A stretch of 49,010 nucleotides of DNA, taken from contig JAHIRD010000167.1 in the NCBI GenBank assembly GCA_018818835.1, positions 1 through 49,010 of the forward strand, in the 5' to 3' direction. Shown piece by piece: positions 1 to 8,600 of this stretch. The notes beneath the pieces were generated by a model. That model was not told where the DNA came from and did no database searches. It saw nothing but the letters and a program-made list of their open reading frames with translations. Positions within the stretch are counted from its first letter, which is position 1. The number at the start of each line of letters is the position of its first letter. The translations under genes and the position numbers were made by a program. This DNA is from Pseudomonadota bacterium. GTDB taxonomy: Bacteria > Desulfobacterota > Desulfobacteria > Desulfobacterales > Desulfolunaceae.

Positions 1-432
1 CATTCCCGTCTGAAGGGCCCGGATGAGTCTATAGACGATTTAAACGTCAGAAACAGAAGAAGTCCCGCCCGGAATGACATAGCTAAGGGTGAGACCTTCC
101 CATTCCTGTGTCTTGACATAGACGATAGTACCCGTGAATAAATACCTCTGTTTTTAGCCATTCTCTGCGCCTCTGCGAGAGAAAAAACACACCGACCTCG
201 TTCCGGAACCTGAACGTTTATAGTGCGTCTCAGTTGCTGGTGTTAACGTTATTCGATGAAAAAGAAATAGATCTCGCTGAGGCGCTGAGGCGCTGAGAAA
301 AGCTTTGGGATTGTAGAAAATTAATTATTTACACCCCCTATTTCTCTGTTTTTTTGCCCTTCTCCGTGCTCTTTGTGCCTCCGTGGTTAAACCGTTTTTT
401 TATTCCCAGATAATACATGGAATTTTTAAGTC
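1..432. other. Intergenic region downstream of the acyl-CoA synthetase
   Basis: No open frame with a recognisable protein and no convincing terminator is visible. The stretch holds low-value remnants: short GC-rich palindromic words and a pair of inverted CTCGC-GAGGCGC-GAG motifs, annotated separately. The first 120 bases could be decayed coding or repeat DNA; I cannot tell. Confidence 0.5.
163..296. repeat. Inverted pair of short 'GAGGCGCTGAG' motifs
   Basis: The motif at 163-181 reads CTCTGCGCCTCTGCGAGAG. The one at 272-296 reads CTCGCTGAGGCGCTGAGG and continues as a 9-bp tandem (GAGGCGCTG, two to three times). They are near inverted complements about 90 bases apart. A third related word (GTGCCTCCGTGG) occurs near 379-390. 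They look like degenerate dispersed-repeat remnants; no function is assigned. Confidence 0.35.
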
Positions 433-2445
433 TTACGCTGAATACATAGACTCGATTTCATGGGTGTATTTCTGGTAAATGACACGGCGTTTCATTTTCA
501 TGGTGGGTGTCAGTTCACCGGTTTCCGGAGAAAAACCATGGGGCAGAAGATGGATTTTTTTTATCTGCTCGTACCGGGCGAATTTTGAGTTTATAAGGGC
601 AAGCCTCGTATCAAACAAATCAAGGATTTCTTTTTTTCCTATCAGATCATGTCTGTCTTTAAACGTTATTCCCTGGGTGATGGCATAGGACTCCAACACA
701 CCAAACTGGGGAACGACCAAGGCTGAAATATATTTTCTCCCATCCCCGATAACACAGGCCTGGTCCACATAGGGGTCCACGATCAAGGCCATTTCAATGG
801 GCTGTGGCGCAATATTTTTCCCCCCGGACGTCACCAGCAGTTCTTTTTTCCGGTCCGTAATTTTTAAAAAACCATCTTCATCAAACGCCCCAATGTCTCC
901 GGTTTTGAAAAAACCATCGTCGGTAAACGCCTCCGCTGTTTTTTCAGGCTGATTGAAATACCCGTGTTTTTGTGAAAAAACCTGGGGACCTTTGACAAGG
1001 ATTTCACCATCTTCAGCGATTTTGATTTGGGTTTCATCCAAAGGGCTGCCCACAAAGCCCGGTTTGATCAGAATCCTGGGAAGAATCAGCTTAGAGACCA
1101 CCGTGACTTTTAAAAAACCAATGACGCTTGTGAAGGGGCTTTTTCCCTGGCCTTGCATGACCACCATGGTATCGATCATCCAGTCAAAGGCTTTATTATA
1201 AAGAAAGGTATCCGGTAAAGGTTCCAGGAACCGTGGACCGTTCCAGGAAACCGGGGAGGTGGTTTCAGTCAGACCGTAACCTTCGGCAATAATGATATTC
1301 ATGGAACGAAAAAATGTTATAATTTCCGGCGCCAATGGACCTCCCCCGCTGATGGCGGACACCAGCCGATCAAGGCCTGAATGTACCCGGATATGGCGGT
1401 AGACAAGAATATTGGCCAGGGCAAATTTTAAGCCCACGAGCATGGGTAGTTTTTCGCCCTTGATCATATAACCGGAGGCATCTTCACCTGCTTTCATGGC
1501 CCAATAAAAGACTTTCTTTTTAGAACCGGTTAATTTCCGTGCATACTGTTGAACACCTTCATAAATTTTTTCAAATAACCGGGGTATGGACGAGAGCACC
1601 TGGGGCCGTATTTCAAGTAAATTTTTCGACATGTTTTGAATGCTTTCGGCAAAACAGATGCGGGACCCCAAGGCCATCTGGGCATGATAATCACTGGCCC
1701 GTCCCATAATATGACACAGTGGCAGATGGCAGAGGGTTGTGAGTCGGATTTGTCGTTCAAGAAGTTTTTTGGTAATAGGCGCGCCGATCACCAGTCGGGT
1801 CTGGGACTTAAAATTATCCTGGGTCAACACCACACCTTTGGGATTTCCTGTAGTTCCTGAGGTGTAGATAATCGCCGCAAGATCATCAATTGCAATTGAT
1901 TTCCGACGCAATTCAAACTCGTTTAATGCTCCCGGAGCATTTTTTCCCCGTAAAATCATATCATCATAGGGGATAATCTCACGGGCAACCGAATCCCCCA
2001 CCGGTCCCATGGTCGCGATAAATTTCAGGGACGGCACCTGGTCTTTGATCCGTAAAGCTTGCTTGGCCAGCTCCGGATCACCGGCAATTAGAGCCCGGGC
2101 TTCACAATCATTCAGAATAAACGTCAATTGGCTGTCTGTACTTGTAGGATAAACCGGAACACCAACGGCACCGGCGCCCTGGATGGCCAGATCACTGATC
2201 ACCCACCGGGGACGGTTATGGGAAAAAATCGCCACGCGATCATTTTTCATGATGCCCATATCAATAAGGCCAGAACCAAAGACCCTGATATTTTCAGCCG
2301 CTTTTTTCCAACTTATGTCGACCCATTCATTGCAGGGTTCTCCGTTTTTAAACTTAGAGCTCATAAACACATCATCGCCAAATTTTTCTGCTAAAGCAAA
2401 AAAAAGCCCCACCTGAGACGATTCTGTTTCATACAAAAAAGCCAT
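433..2445 (-). CDS. Long-chain acyl-CoA synthetase (AMP-forming)
   Basis: Predicted ATP-dependent activation of fatty acids to acyl-CoA through an acyl-AMP intermediate, peripheral to the cytoplasmic membrane. The 670-residue protein has the full adenylate-forming fold. The P-loop-like signature YTSGTTGNPKG is at residues 194-204, the A5-type motif EGYGLTETTSP lies in the middle, and the hinge region FKTGDIGAFDEDG followed by TDRKKELLVTSGGKNIAP is near the C-terminus. The Gly-Lys pair there fits bacterial/eukaryotic long-chain synthetases of the FadD15/ACSL type rather than acetyl-CoA synthetase. Length fits that family. The start has AGGAG a few bases upstream on the minus strand. It stands alone, with no beta-oxidation neighbours. 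Exact chain-length preference cannot be read from sequence. Confidence 0.93.
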   Translation of the reverse strand: MAFLYETESSQVGLFFALAEKFGDDVFMSSKFKNGEPCNEWVDISWKKAAENIRVFGSGLIDMGIMKNDRVAIFSHNRPRWVISDLAIQGAGAVGVPVYPTSTDSQLTFILNDCEARALIAGDPELAKQALRIKDQVPSLKFIATMGPVGDSVAREIIPYDDMILRGKNAPGALNEFELRRKSIAIDDLAAIIYTSGTTGNPKGVVLTQDNFKSQTRLVIGAPITKKLLERQIRLTTLCHLPLCHIMGRASDYHAQMALGSRICFAESIQNMSKNLLEIRPQVLSSIPRLFEKIYEGVQQYARKLTGSKKKVFYWAMKAGEDASGYMIKGEKLPMLVGLKFALANILVYRHIRVHSGLDRLVSAISGGGPLAPEIITFFRSMNIIIAEGYGLTETTSPVSWNGPRFLEPLPDTFLYNKAFDWMIDTMVVMQGQGKSPFTSVIGFLKVTVVSKLILPRILIKPGFVGSPLDETQIKIAEDGEILVKGPQVFSQKHGYFNQPEKTAEAFTDDGFFKTGDIGAFDEDGFLKITDRKKELLVTSGGKNIAPQPIEMALIVDPYVDQACVIGDGRKYISALVVPQFGVLESYAITQGITFKDRHDLIGKKEILDLFDTRLALINSKFARYEQIKKIHLLPHGFSPETGELTPTMKMKRRVIYQKYTHEIESMYSA

Positions 2446-2904
2446 TTTTTCTCCTTTTATCCAGAGTCTTTTAATGTCAGTCCACAGCCACCTGTCATAG
2501 CCAGGGAATCGCCATGCAATTTTATTCTATTTGTTTGTTCCTGGATCGTGATGCCGTGTCGGATGACTATGGTGAGCCACTGGCCATGGATGACGTATGG
2601 TTGGACCAGGCCCCCCCCCTTTATCCCACACCCCTTTTTCTGTTTATACATCTGACCAAAACAGACTTATGAGTTTTTTGTCAATATTTAAAATCAAAAT
2701 TAAACCTTTGGACTAAAAATAGTTCGATCCCACAGGGGTATTTATTCCATCTATCCCCATGCTCATACCTATATGCATTCAAGGGGTAAAGCATACGAGA
2801 ACGAATAATTCGGAAGTACGTCGCCAACCAACAGCTGGAGGCGACACATAAAACTGCGCGACTCAGCTTCTCGTTCGGAATGTGATTTCCGCCTACAATT
2901 TTGC
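2446..2904. other. Intergenic region between acyl-CoA synthetase and toxin-antitoxin operon
   Basis: No convincing gene. It contains a nine-C run near 2611 and, at about 2818-2880, an imperfect long hairpin (arms sharing AAC-A-AGCTG-AG-CG) that faintly resembles integron attC sites but lacks their core heptamers. A minus-strand frame of 98 codons across this stretch has no protein-like features and runs antisense into the toxin promoter. Confidence 0.45.
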
Positions 2905-2952
2905 TGTTGGAGTTGTTGACAACAAACTCGCATGTTGTTATAATCTCCAACA
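2905..2952 (+). promoter_or_regulatory. Nested palindromes over the toxin-antitoxin promoter (putative operator)
   Basis: An outer perfect 8-bp inverted repeat, TGTTGGAG (2905-2912) and CTCCAACA (2945-2952), encloses the whole promoter. An inner 6-bp inverted repeat, ACAACA (2919-2924) and TGTTGT (2933-2938), lies between the -35 and -10 boxes. This is the geometry expected of autoregulation by the winged-helix antitoxin. Binding is inferred, not shown. Confidence 0.6.
2916..2944 (+). promoter_or_regulatory. Near-consensus sigma-70 promoter of the TumE-type operon
   Basis: Perfect TTGACA at 2916-2921 and perfect TATAAT at 2939-2944 are separated by the optimal 17 bases. The expected transcription start (6-8 bases after the -10 box) falls on or within about two bases of the toxin ATG at 2952, so the transcript would be leaderless or nearly so. 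Confidence 0.85.
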
Positions 2953-3248
2953 TGAAAGCTGTTAAACTCATTAGCACACGTATTGTCTATTCTAAATCGA
3001 CATTTGCAGAGTTGGTATTATGGCGTCTCCCAAAGTCACTGCGTGGATCTGTGCACGAGTTCAAGTACAGGCTTGCGTATATCGTGCGTGGTAAATGCGT
3101 TTTGCGCTATGACAATGAGACTGGGAAGGGTGATCATCGGCATGTTGATGGAAAAGAAAATGACTACGCATTCACGACACCGGAGCAGTTGGTCGCGGAC
3201 TTCCAGAACGATATAGAGAGGTGGAACCATGAAAACAATAACTCTTAA
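2952..3248 (+). CDS. TumE-family (DUF6516-like) toxin of a type II toxin-antitoxin pair
   Basis: A 98-residue protein recognised by the pattern of TumE/DUF6516 toxins: an N-terminal basic strand, then ELVLWRLP, then HEFKYRLAYI, then the conserved RYDNETGKGDHRH block, and a C-terminal helix containing LVADFQNDIE. The conserved Asp-Asn and Lys-Gly-Asp-His-Arg-His residues are probably the active or nucleic-acid-binding site; the family is thought to act on RNA, which cannot be proved here. I chose the ATG at 2952 because the frame upstream of it is the promoter itself and family members start at this point. No Shine-Dalgarno fits in the predicted leader. The antitoxin frame overlaps its end by 20 bases, so translation is probably coupled. 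Toxin-first order is characteristic of this family. Confidence 0.82.
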   Translation: MKAVKLISTRIVYSKSTFAELVLWRLPKSLRGSVHEFKYRLAYIVRGKCVLRYDNETGKGDHRHVDGKENDYAFTTPEQLVADFQNDIERWNHENNNS

Positions 3249-3576
3249 TGTACGAACACCTGCCGATTCGATGGCAGAGTTCACATGCGCATGGAAAACA
3301 GGAAAATCCCAAAAATCCTCACAAATAAGCTTTGCAAATCCGGAATTACTTTGGCAGGTACTAACTGCAAAACGCTGGGAGTTGCTTAAAATTCTCTGCG
3401 GAGCCGGTCCAATATCAATTCGCGAAGCAGCGCGACGTGTTGGGCGTGATGTAAAGGCCGTTCACGGTGATGTTACTGCACTACTAAACGCCGGAATACT
3501 TGATCACTCAGAAAACGGGCGCATCATCTTTCCATACGAAGCCGTGAAAGTTGAGTTCATGTTGCATGCGGCATAA
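3229..3576 (+). CDS. Winged-helix antitoxin of the TumE-type pair (HVO_A0114-like)
   Basis: A 115-residue protein. The C-terminal half is a clear helix-turn-helix, with WELLKILCGAGPISIREAAR followed by VGRDVKAVHGDVTALLNAG and a beta wing around DHSENGRIIFPYEAVKVE. This is the usual partner annotated as an HVO_A0114-family DNA-binding protein beside TumE toxins. The N-terminal 35 residues probably contact the toxin. AGGTGG precedes the ATG, inside the toxin's last codons, and the reading frames overlap by 20 bases. It probably neutralises the toxin and represses the operon through the palindromes at 2905-2952 (inference). Its last 20 bases overlap the end of the convergent DUF3786 gene. Confidence 0.8.
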   Translation: MKTITLNVRTPADSMAEFTCAWKTGKSQKSSQISFANPELLWQVLTAKRWELLKILCGAGPISIREAARRVGRDVKAVHGDVTALLNAGILDHSENGRIIFPYEAVKVEFMLHAA

Positions 3577-4189
3577 TATGACATGCCATTTTCAAACGGT
3601 TAAACAAGTGCCGGCCAAGCATGGCGATACATTCGGCATCCAGGTAGGCTTCCACCCTTTGTTCAAACAAAACAGAACATGTTGCTGAAAATTCGTCATC
3701 CGTATCGTTATAGAGCATCATGACAGGAATCTTTGGAAGCGCATTGAACAGTAAAGAAATGTCATACTTAACATCAATGGCCGAAGGATAAGCGCCGATT
3801 AGGTCACTCGCTTTTTTCAAATCATCGATCTTTCCGGAAAATTGAGAGGCAATGGATCGTTCAACATCTTGTGTGAAATAATTGATCAAAGGCCCCGAGT
3901 CTTTTAAATCTCTGAACGATACCCAGTCATATTTTTTGGGCGATTCATCCGGACATAACAAAAGATACTTGCAAAGAATCACACAAATATCATAGGAAGG
4001 CTTTTTACCCCAGGGGTCTGCAATACACTGGGATGAAACCGCATACTCCATGTTAAATAACTGAATTTTTAGAGTCTGACCTTCAATTTTTGCCCCAAGT
4101 TTCTGTGCGATTGATTCGAAGGATAGTCCTTTAAGCTGTTCAAGGTAATCCTTATAAGTCCTTTCAAAGACGGTTCCTTCGGTTTTCAT
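3557..4189 (-). CDS. DUF3786 domain protein
   Basis: A 210-residue soluble protein resembling the DUF3786 family common in sulfate reducers and other anaerobes. Visible markers are the N-terminal FERTYKDYLEQLKGLSFESI, the conserved DICVILCKYLLLC segment, the WVSFRDLKDSGPL motif, and DVKYDISLLFNALPKIPVMM followed by YNDTDDEFSATCSVLFEQ near the end. Biochemical function is unknown; the conserved Cys and acidic residues have suggested cofactor or metal binding. It starts 15 bases after gltD and is probably co-transcribed with gltBD. Oddly, its last seven or so codons lie inside the convergent antitoxin gene, so the present C-terminus may have been redefined when the toxin-antitoxin block arrived. 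Confidence 0.75.
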   Translation of the reverse strand: MKTEGTVFERTYKDYLEQLKGLSFESIAQKLGAKIEGQTLKIQLFNMEYAVSSQCIADPWGKKPSYDICVILCKYLLLCPDESPKKYDWVSFRDLKDSGPLINYFTQDVERSIASQFSGKIDDLKKASDLIGAYPSAIDVKYDISLLFNALPKIPVMMLYNDTDDEFSATCSVLFEQRVEAYLDAECIAMLGRHLFNRLKMACHIMPHAT

Positions 4190-4204
4190 TTTTGCTTCTT
4201 TATC

Positions 4205-5623
4205 CTATGACAGATAGTTGATCAAACCTTTGGCAGCCTGTTTTCCTGAATAGATTGCCGTGACCACCAGGGACTGGCCCCTGGCCATATCACCGCCTGC
4301 AAACACGCCTTGGATGTTTGTCATCATGGACTCGTCAACCTTGATATTCCCCCGGGCATCGGTTTCAAGGCCAAAGCTGTTGACCAGGGACTCGTTGCCT
4401 GGACCGGTGAAGCCCATGGCCAGAAGCACCATGTCTGTTTCAATGTCAAATTCAGAGCCTTTGATCTCCTGGGGAACCATGCGGCCATCTTTTTGGGACC
4501 ATTCCAGTTCCACGCAGCGAATTTTCTTGAGAACCCCATTCTCGCCAAGAAAAGCTTTGGTGCTCACGGACCAGCGCCTTGAACCCCCTTCTTTGTGGGC
4601 ATGGGATTCCCGAAGTTTATTGGGCCACATGGGCCAGGGCGTCTGATCGGCCCTTTGGGCAGGTGGTTTGGGGAGAATTTCCAGCTGGGTCACATTCTTT
4701 GCCCCTTGCCGGAGGGAGGTTCCGATGCAGTCCGAGCCCGTGTCTCCGCCTCCAATGACAACCACGTTTTTACCTGCGGCACTGATTTCCGTGGACGGTG
4801 AAATCATCTCCTTGCTGATCCGTTTGTTCTGCTGGGTGAGAAAATCCATAGCAAAAAAAATACCGATGAGATTGCGGCCGGGTATATCCAGGTCCCTGGG
4901 TTTGCGAGCCCCGCAGGTCAGGCAGATGGCATCAAAATGCATGGTCAAATAACGGGTGGAGATATCTGTTCCCACAAGGACATTCTGTTCAAACGCGATG
5001 CCCTCCTGTTCCATGAGCCGTATGCGTCTTTCCACCACGTTTTTTTCCATTTTAAAGTCCGGAATGCCGTAGCGCAAAAGCCCGCCGGGTTTGTCGGCTT
5101 CATCGTAAACAGTCACCTTGTATCCTGCTCGATTGATCATCAATGCAGCGGCCAGGCCTGCAGGGCCGGATCCGATCACAGCCACCTTTTGTGCATGATA
5201 AAAGGGCGGGGGTTCCGGCTTCATCAAGCCTTTTTCAAAGGCCTTTTCAATAATGGCCAGTTCAATCTGGCGGATGGTGACAGGCTCTCCGTTGATGCCG
5301 TCCACACACGCTTCTTCACAAGGGGCTGGACACACCCTGCCTGTGAATTCGGGAAAACTGCTGGTTGCAAGGAGAATGTCCAGGGCGCCCTGCCAGTCTC
5401 CATGGTATACTCTGTCATTGAACTCCGGAATAATGTTCACCAAAGGGCAGCCGTAGTCATGGCAAAATGGAATGCCACAATCCATGCACCGTGCAGCCTG
5501 GTCGTAAATATCATCTTCATCGGGCATATTCTCCACAGCCCGGTAATCCTTGATTCGTTCGTCTTTAGCCCGGTAACCCGGATCTTTCCGTTCTATATCC
5601 AGAAAGCCTGTTTCTTTACCCAT
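4205..5623 (-). CDS. gltD: Glutamate synthase small subunit
   Basis: The beta subunit of NADPH-dependent glutamate synthase passes electrons from NAD(P)H through FAD to the large subunit for glutamate formation from glutamine and 2-oxoglutarate. The protein is 472 residues from the ATG at 5623. The N-terminal cysteines CMDCGIPFCHDYGC (Cys46, 49, 54, 59) and CPAPCEEAC (98, 102, 106) would hold the 4Fe-4S clusters. An FAD-binding VIGSGPAGLAAA follows at about 155-165, and a second Rossmann motif VVVIGGGDTGSDCIG binds NADPH. I preferred this start over one nine codons upstream because AGGAG lies about eight bases ahead of it and the codon overlaps the gltB stop by eight bases, which is typical translational coupling. 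It forms an operon with gltB and the DUF3786 gene. Confidence 0.95.
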   Translation of the reverse strand: MGKETGFLDIERKDPGYRAKDERIKDYRAVENMPDEDDIYDQAARCMDCGIPFCHDYGCPLVNIIPEFNDRVYHGDWQGALDILLATSSFPEFTGRVCPAPCEEACVDGINGEPVTIRQIELAIIEKAFEKGLMKPEPPPFYHAQKVAVIGSGPAGLAAALMINRAGYKVTVYDEADKPGGLLRYGIPDFKMEKNVVERRIRLMEQEGIAFEQNVLVGTDISTRYLTMHFDAICLTCGARKPRDLDIPGRNLIGIFFAMDFLTQQNKRISKEMISPSTEISAAGKNVVVIGGGDTGSDCIGTSLRQGAKNVTQLEILPKPPAQRADQTPWPMWPNKLRESHAHKEGGSRRWSVSTKAFLGENGVLKKIRCVELEWSQKDGRMVPQEIKGSEFDIETDMVLLAMGFTGPGNESLVNSFGLETDARGNIKVDESMMTNIQGVFAGGDMARGQSLVVTAIYSGKQAAKGLINYLS

Positions 5624-8600
5624 GCTGGATCTCCTGTCGTTCTGTCTCAATATCTTCGCGGATCATTTTCCCAAGGACCTTTCTGTATTCCATGGGGAAC
5701 ACCTTTACAAAACAGGGCAGACTCTTGTCCCAGTTGTCAAGGATGTCCTTTGCTTTTCCGCTCTTTGTGTAAGTGTAATGCCGTGTGATCATGGCCTTGA
5801 CATCCTTTGCCTCTTCAGGGTCAGTGATGATTTCAAGATCCACCATTTCCAGGTTGCACCGCAGGTCAAATTTCTGGCCCGGATCATACACATAGGCAAG
5901 TCCCCCGCTCATTCCGGCTCCGAAGTTAATCCCTGTTTCACCCAGAACCACCACACGACCGCCGGTCATGTATTCACACCCGTGGTCCCCGACACCTTCC
6001 ACAACAGCCAGGGCGCCACTGTTTCGTATGGCAAATCGCTCACCCGCTTTACCGTAAAGGTATACTTCACCGGATGTGGCTCCATACAGAAGAACATTCC
6101 CTGCGATAATATTTTCAGATGGGTTGAACGTGCAGGTATCCTGGGGTTTGACAATGATCTTGCCCCCGGACAGCCCTTTGCCGAGATAGTCATTGGCCTC
6201 ACCTTCGAGGATCATGGTCAGTCCCCTTGCGGCAAAGGCCCCGAAACTTTGTCCGGCACAGCCTGTAAAGTTGCAGGTGATGGTGTCTTCGGGCAGCCCT
6301 TTATCGCCGTAACGCCTTGCGATTTCACCGGACAGCATGGTTCCAATGGTTCTGAAACTGTTTTTCACCGGGATGTCCATGCTAACCTTTTTCCCTGAAT
6401 CAAGGGCCTTTGCCGCTCGTTTAATAAGATCTCTGTCCAGCACATGATCAATGTCAGACGGCTGGGCATGGATGGCCCGCCTGGCCACAGAGGGGTCTGT
6501 GGCCCAGGGATTGTAGAAGATGCGGGACAGATCAATCCCCTTGACTTTCCAGAAATCAATGGCCTTGTCCGTGGAAAGAAGATCTGATCGGCCGATGATA
6601 TCATCCATGTGTGAGAAACCTAGTTTTGCAAGGATCTCGCGTGCTTCCTCCGCGATCATATGAAGGAAGTTCACCACGTGCTCGGGTTTCCCATTAAACA
6701 GTTCACGCAATCGGGGATCCTGGGTAGCAATACCCACCGGACAGGTGTTTTTATGACATTTTCGCATCATCACACAGCCCAGGGTCACGAGAATTGAGGT
6801 GGCAAACCCAAATTCTTCGGCACCGAGGAGTGCCCCCACAATCACATCACGGCCTGTTTTGATCTGACCATCCACCTGGATGCGGATACGGTCCCTGAGG
6901 CCATTTAATATCAAGGTCTGCTGGGTTTCTGACAGTCCTATTTCCCACGGTCCCCCGGCATGTTTGATGGATGAAATCGGTGAGGCTCCGGTGCCGCCGT
7001 CACTTCCGCTTATCAGAACCGAATCTGCATGGGCCTTGGCCACGCCGGCTGCCACAGTGCCCACCCCTGCTTCGGCCACCAGCTTCACGGAAACAATGGC
7101 TGTTGGATTGACGTTTTTCAGATCAAAGATCAGCTGGGCCAGATCCTCAATGGAATAAATGTCGTGATGGGGCGGTGGTGATATCAGGGTCACACCCGGT
7201 GTGGAATGCCTGACCCTGGCAATTTCATCATTCACCTTATGGCCCGGAAGCTGGCCCCCTTCTCCTGGCTTGGCACCCTGGGCGATTTTAATCTGAAGCT
7301 CCCTGGCATTGACCAGGTATTCGGCTGTCACACCGAACCGTCCACTGGCAATCTGCTTGATGGCGCTTGATTTGCTGTCTCCGTTGGGTAGAGGGATAAA
7401 ACGAACCGGGTCTTCTCCCCCTTCTCCGCTGTTGCTCTTACCCTTGAGCCGGTTCATGGCAATGGCAATGGACTCGTGGGCTTCCTTGCTGATAGAGCCA
7501 AAGCTCATGGCACCGGTGACAAACCGCTTTACAATTTCAGATGCGGGTTCCACATCTTCCAAGGGGATGGCTTTACCATATTTAAAGGTAAAAAGACCCC
7601 GCAAGGTGCTCTGTTTTTTACTCTGGTCATTGATCATGGCCGCGTAATCACGGTAAAGATCATAATTATTTGTTCTGACTGCATGCTGGAGCGTACTGAT
7701 GGAACGGGAGGTCCACAGGTGTCTCTCGCCATCCACACGTGATCGGTAGTATCCGCCCGGAGGCAGAATACTTCTCTGGGTTTCAATGACCTTGAAGGCC
7801 TCATTGTAGCGATGGTTGGCCTCCTGGGCGATTTCTTCAAGACCAATGCCTTCTATGGTGGATGAGGTTCCGGTGAAATAAGCATCAATCACAGCACGTG
7901 ACAGACCCACGGCCTGAAATACCTGGGCACTCCGGTAACTTCTCAAGGTGGAGATACCCATTTTACTCATGACTTTCAAAAGGCCCTTGCCCAAAGATTT
8001 TATATAGTTTTCAATGGCTTTGGTGACATCCTTCTTTTTGGGTAGACGGTCTTTCATGGACAGATCAGCCACGGTTTCAAAGGCCAGATAAGGATTGACC
8101 GCCGTGGACCCATATCCCAGAAGCAAAGCAATGTGCATCACTTCCCTGGCCTCACCGGTTTCAATCACAATCCCTGCTCCGGTTCGCTGTCCAATACGAA
8201 CCAGGTGTTTGTTCACGGCTGAGGCCGCAAGAAGAGCCGGTATGGGTGCCATGCCTTCAGGAAGATTCCGGTCACTTAAAATAATCACCCGGTTTCCGTT
8301 GTTGAGGGCGGTTTCACATTTTTCACATAAGGCGAGCAGGGCCTTTTCAAGGTCCTTCCCCCCTCCCCCGGCAGGAAATGCCATGGCGATGACCGAACTC
8401 CTGAAATCCTGAAGTTTCAATCCCTTGAGCATCTTAAGATCCTCATTGGATAAAATGGGGTGCCGCAGTTTGATCAAACGGCTGTTCTGGGGAATTTCAG
8501 AAAGAATATTGCCGGGATTCCCGATATAGGTCATCAGGGACATGACCAATTCTTCACGGACCGGATCAATGGGCGGGTTGGTCACCTGGGCAAACAACTG

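Noticed and set aside
2818-2880. Possible integron attC site ahead of the toxin-antitoxin pair
   Set aside because: The hairpin is imperfect and both core heptamers (RYYYAAC/GTTRRRY) fail. There is no second site after the pair and no integrase in the window.
2681-2977. 98-codon minus-strand frame upstream of the toxin
   Set aside because: It overlaps the strong plus-strand promoter, lacks a ribosome site and shows no protein-like pattern.
4937-5788. 283-codon plus-strand frame opposite gltD and gltB
   Set aside because: Shadow of the well-supported gltBD genes; its composition follows the antisense codons.
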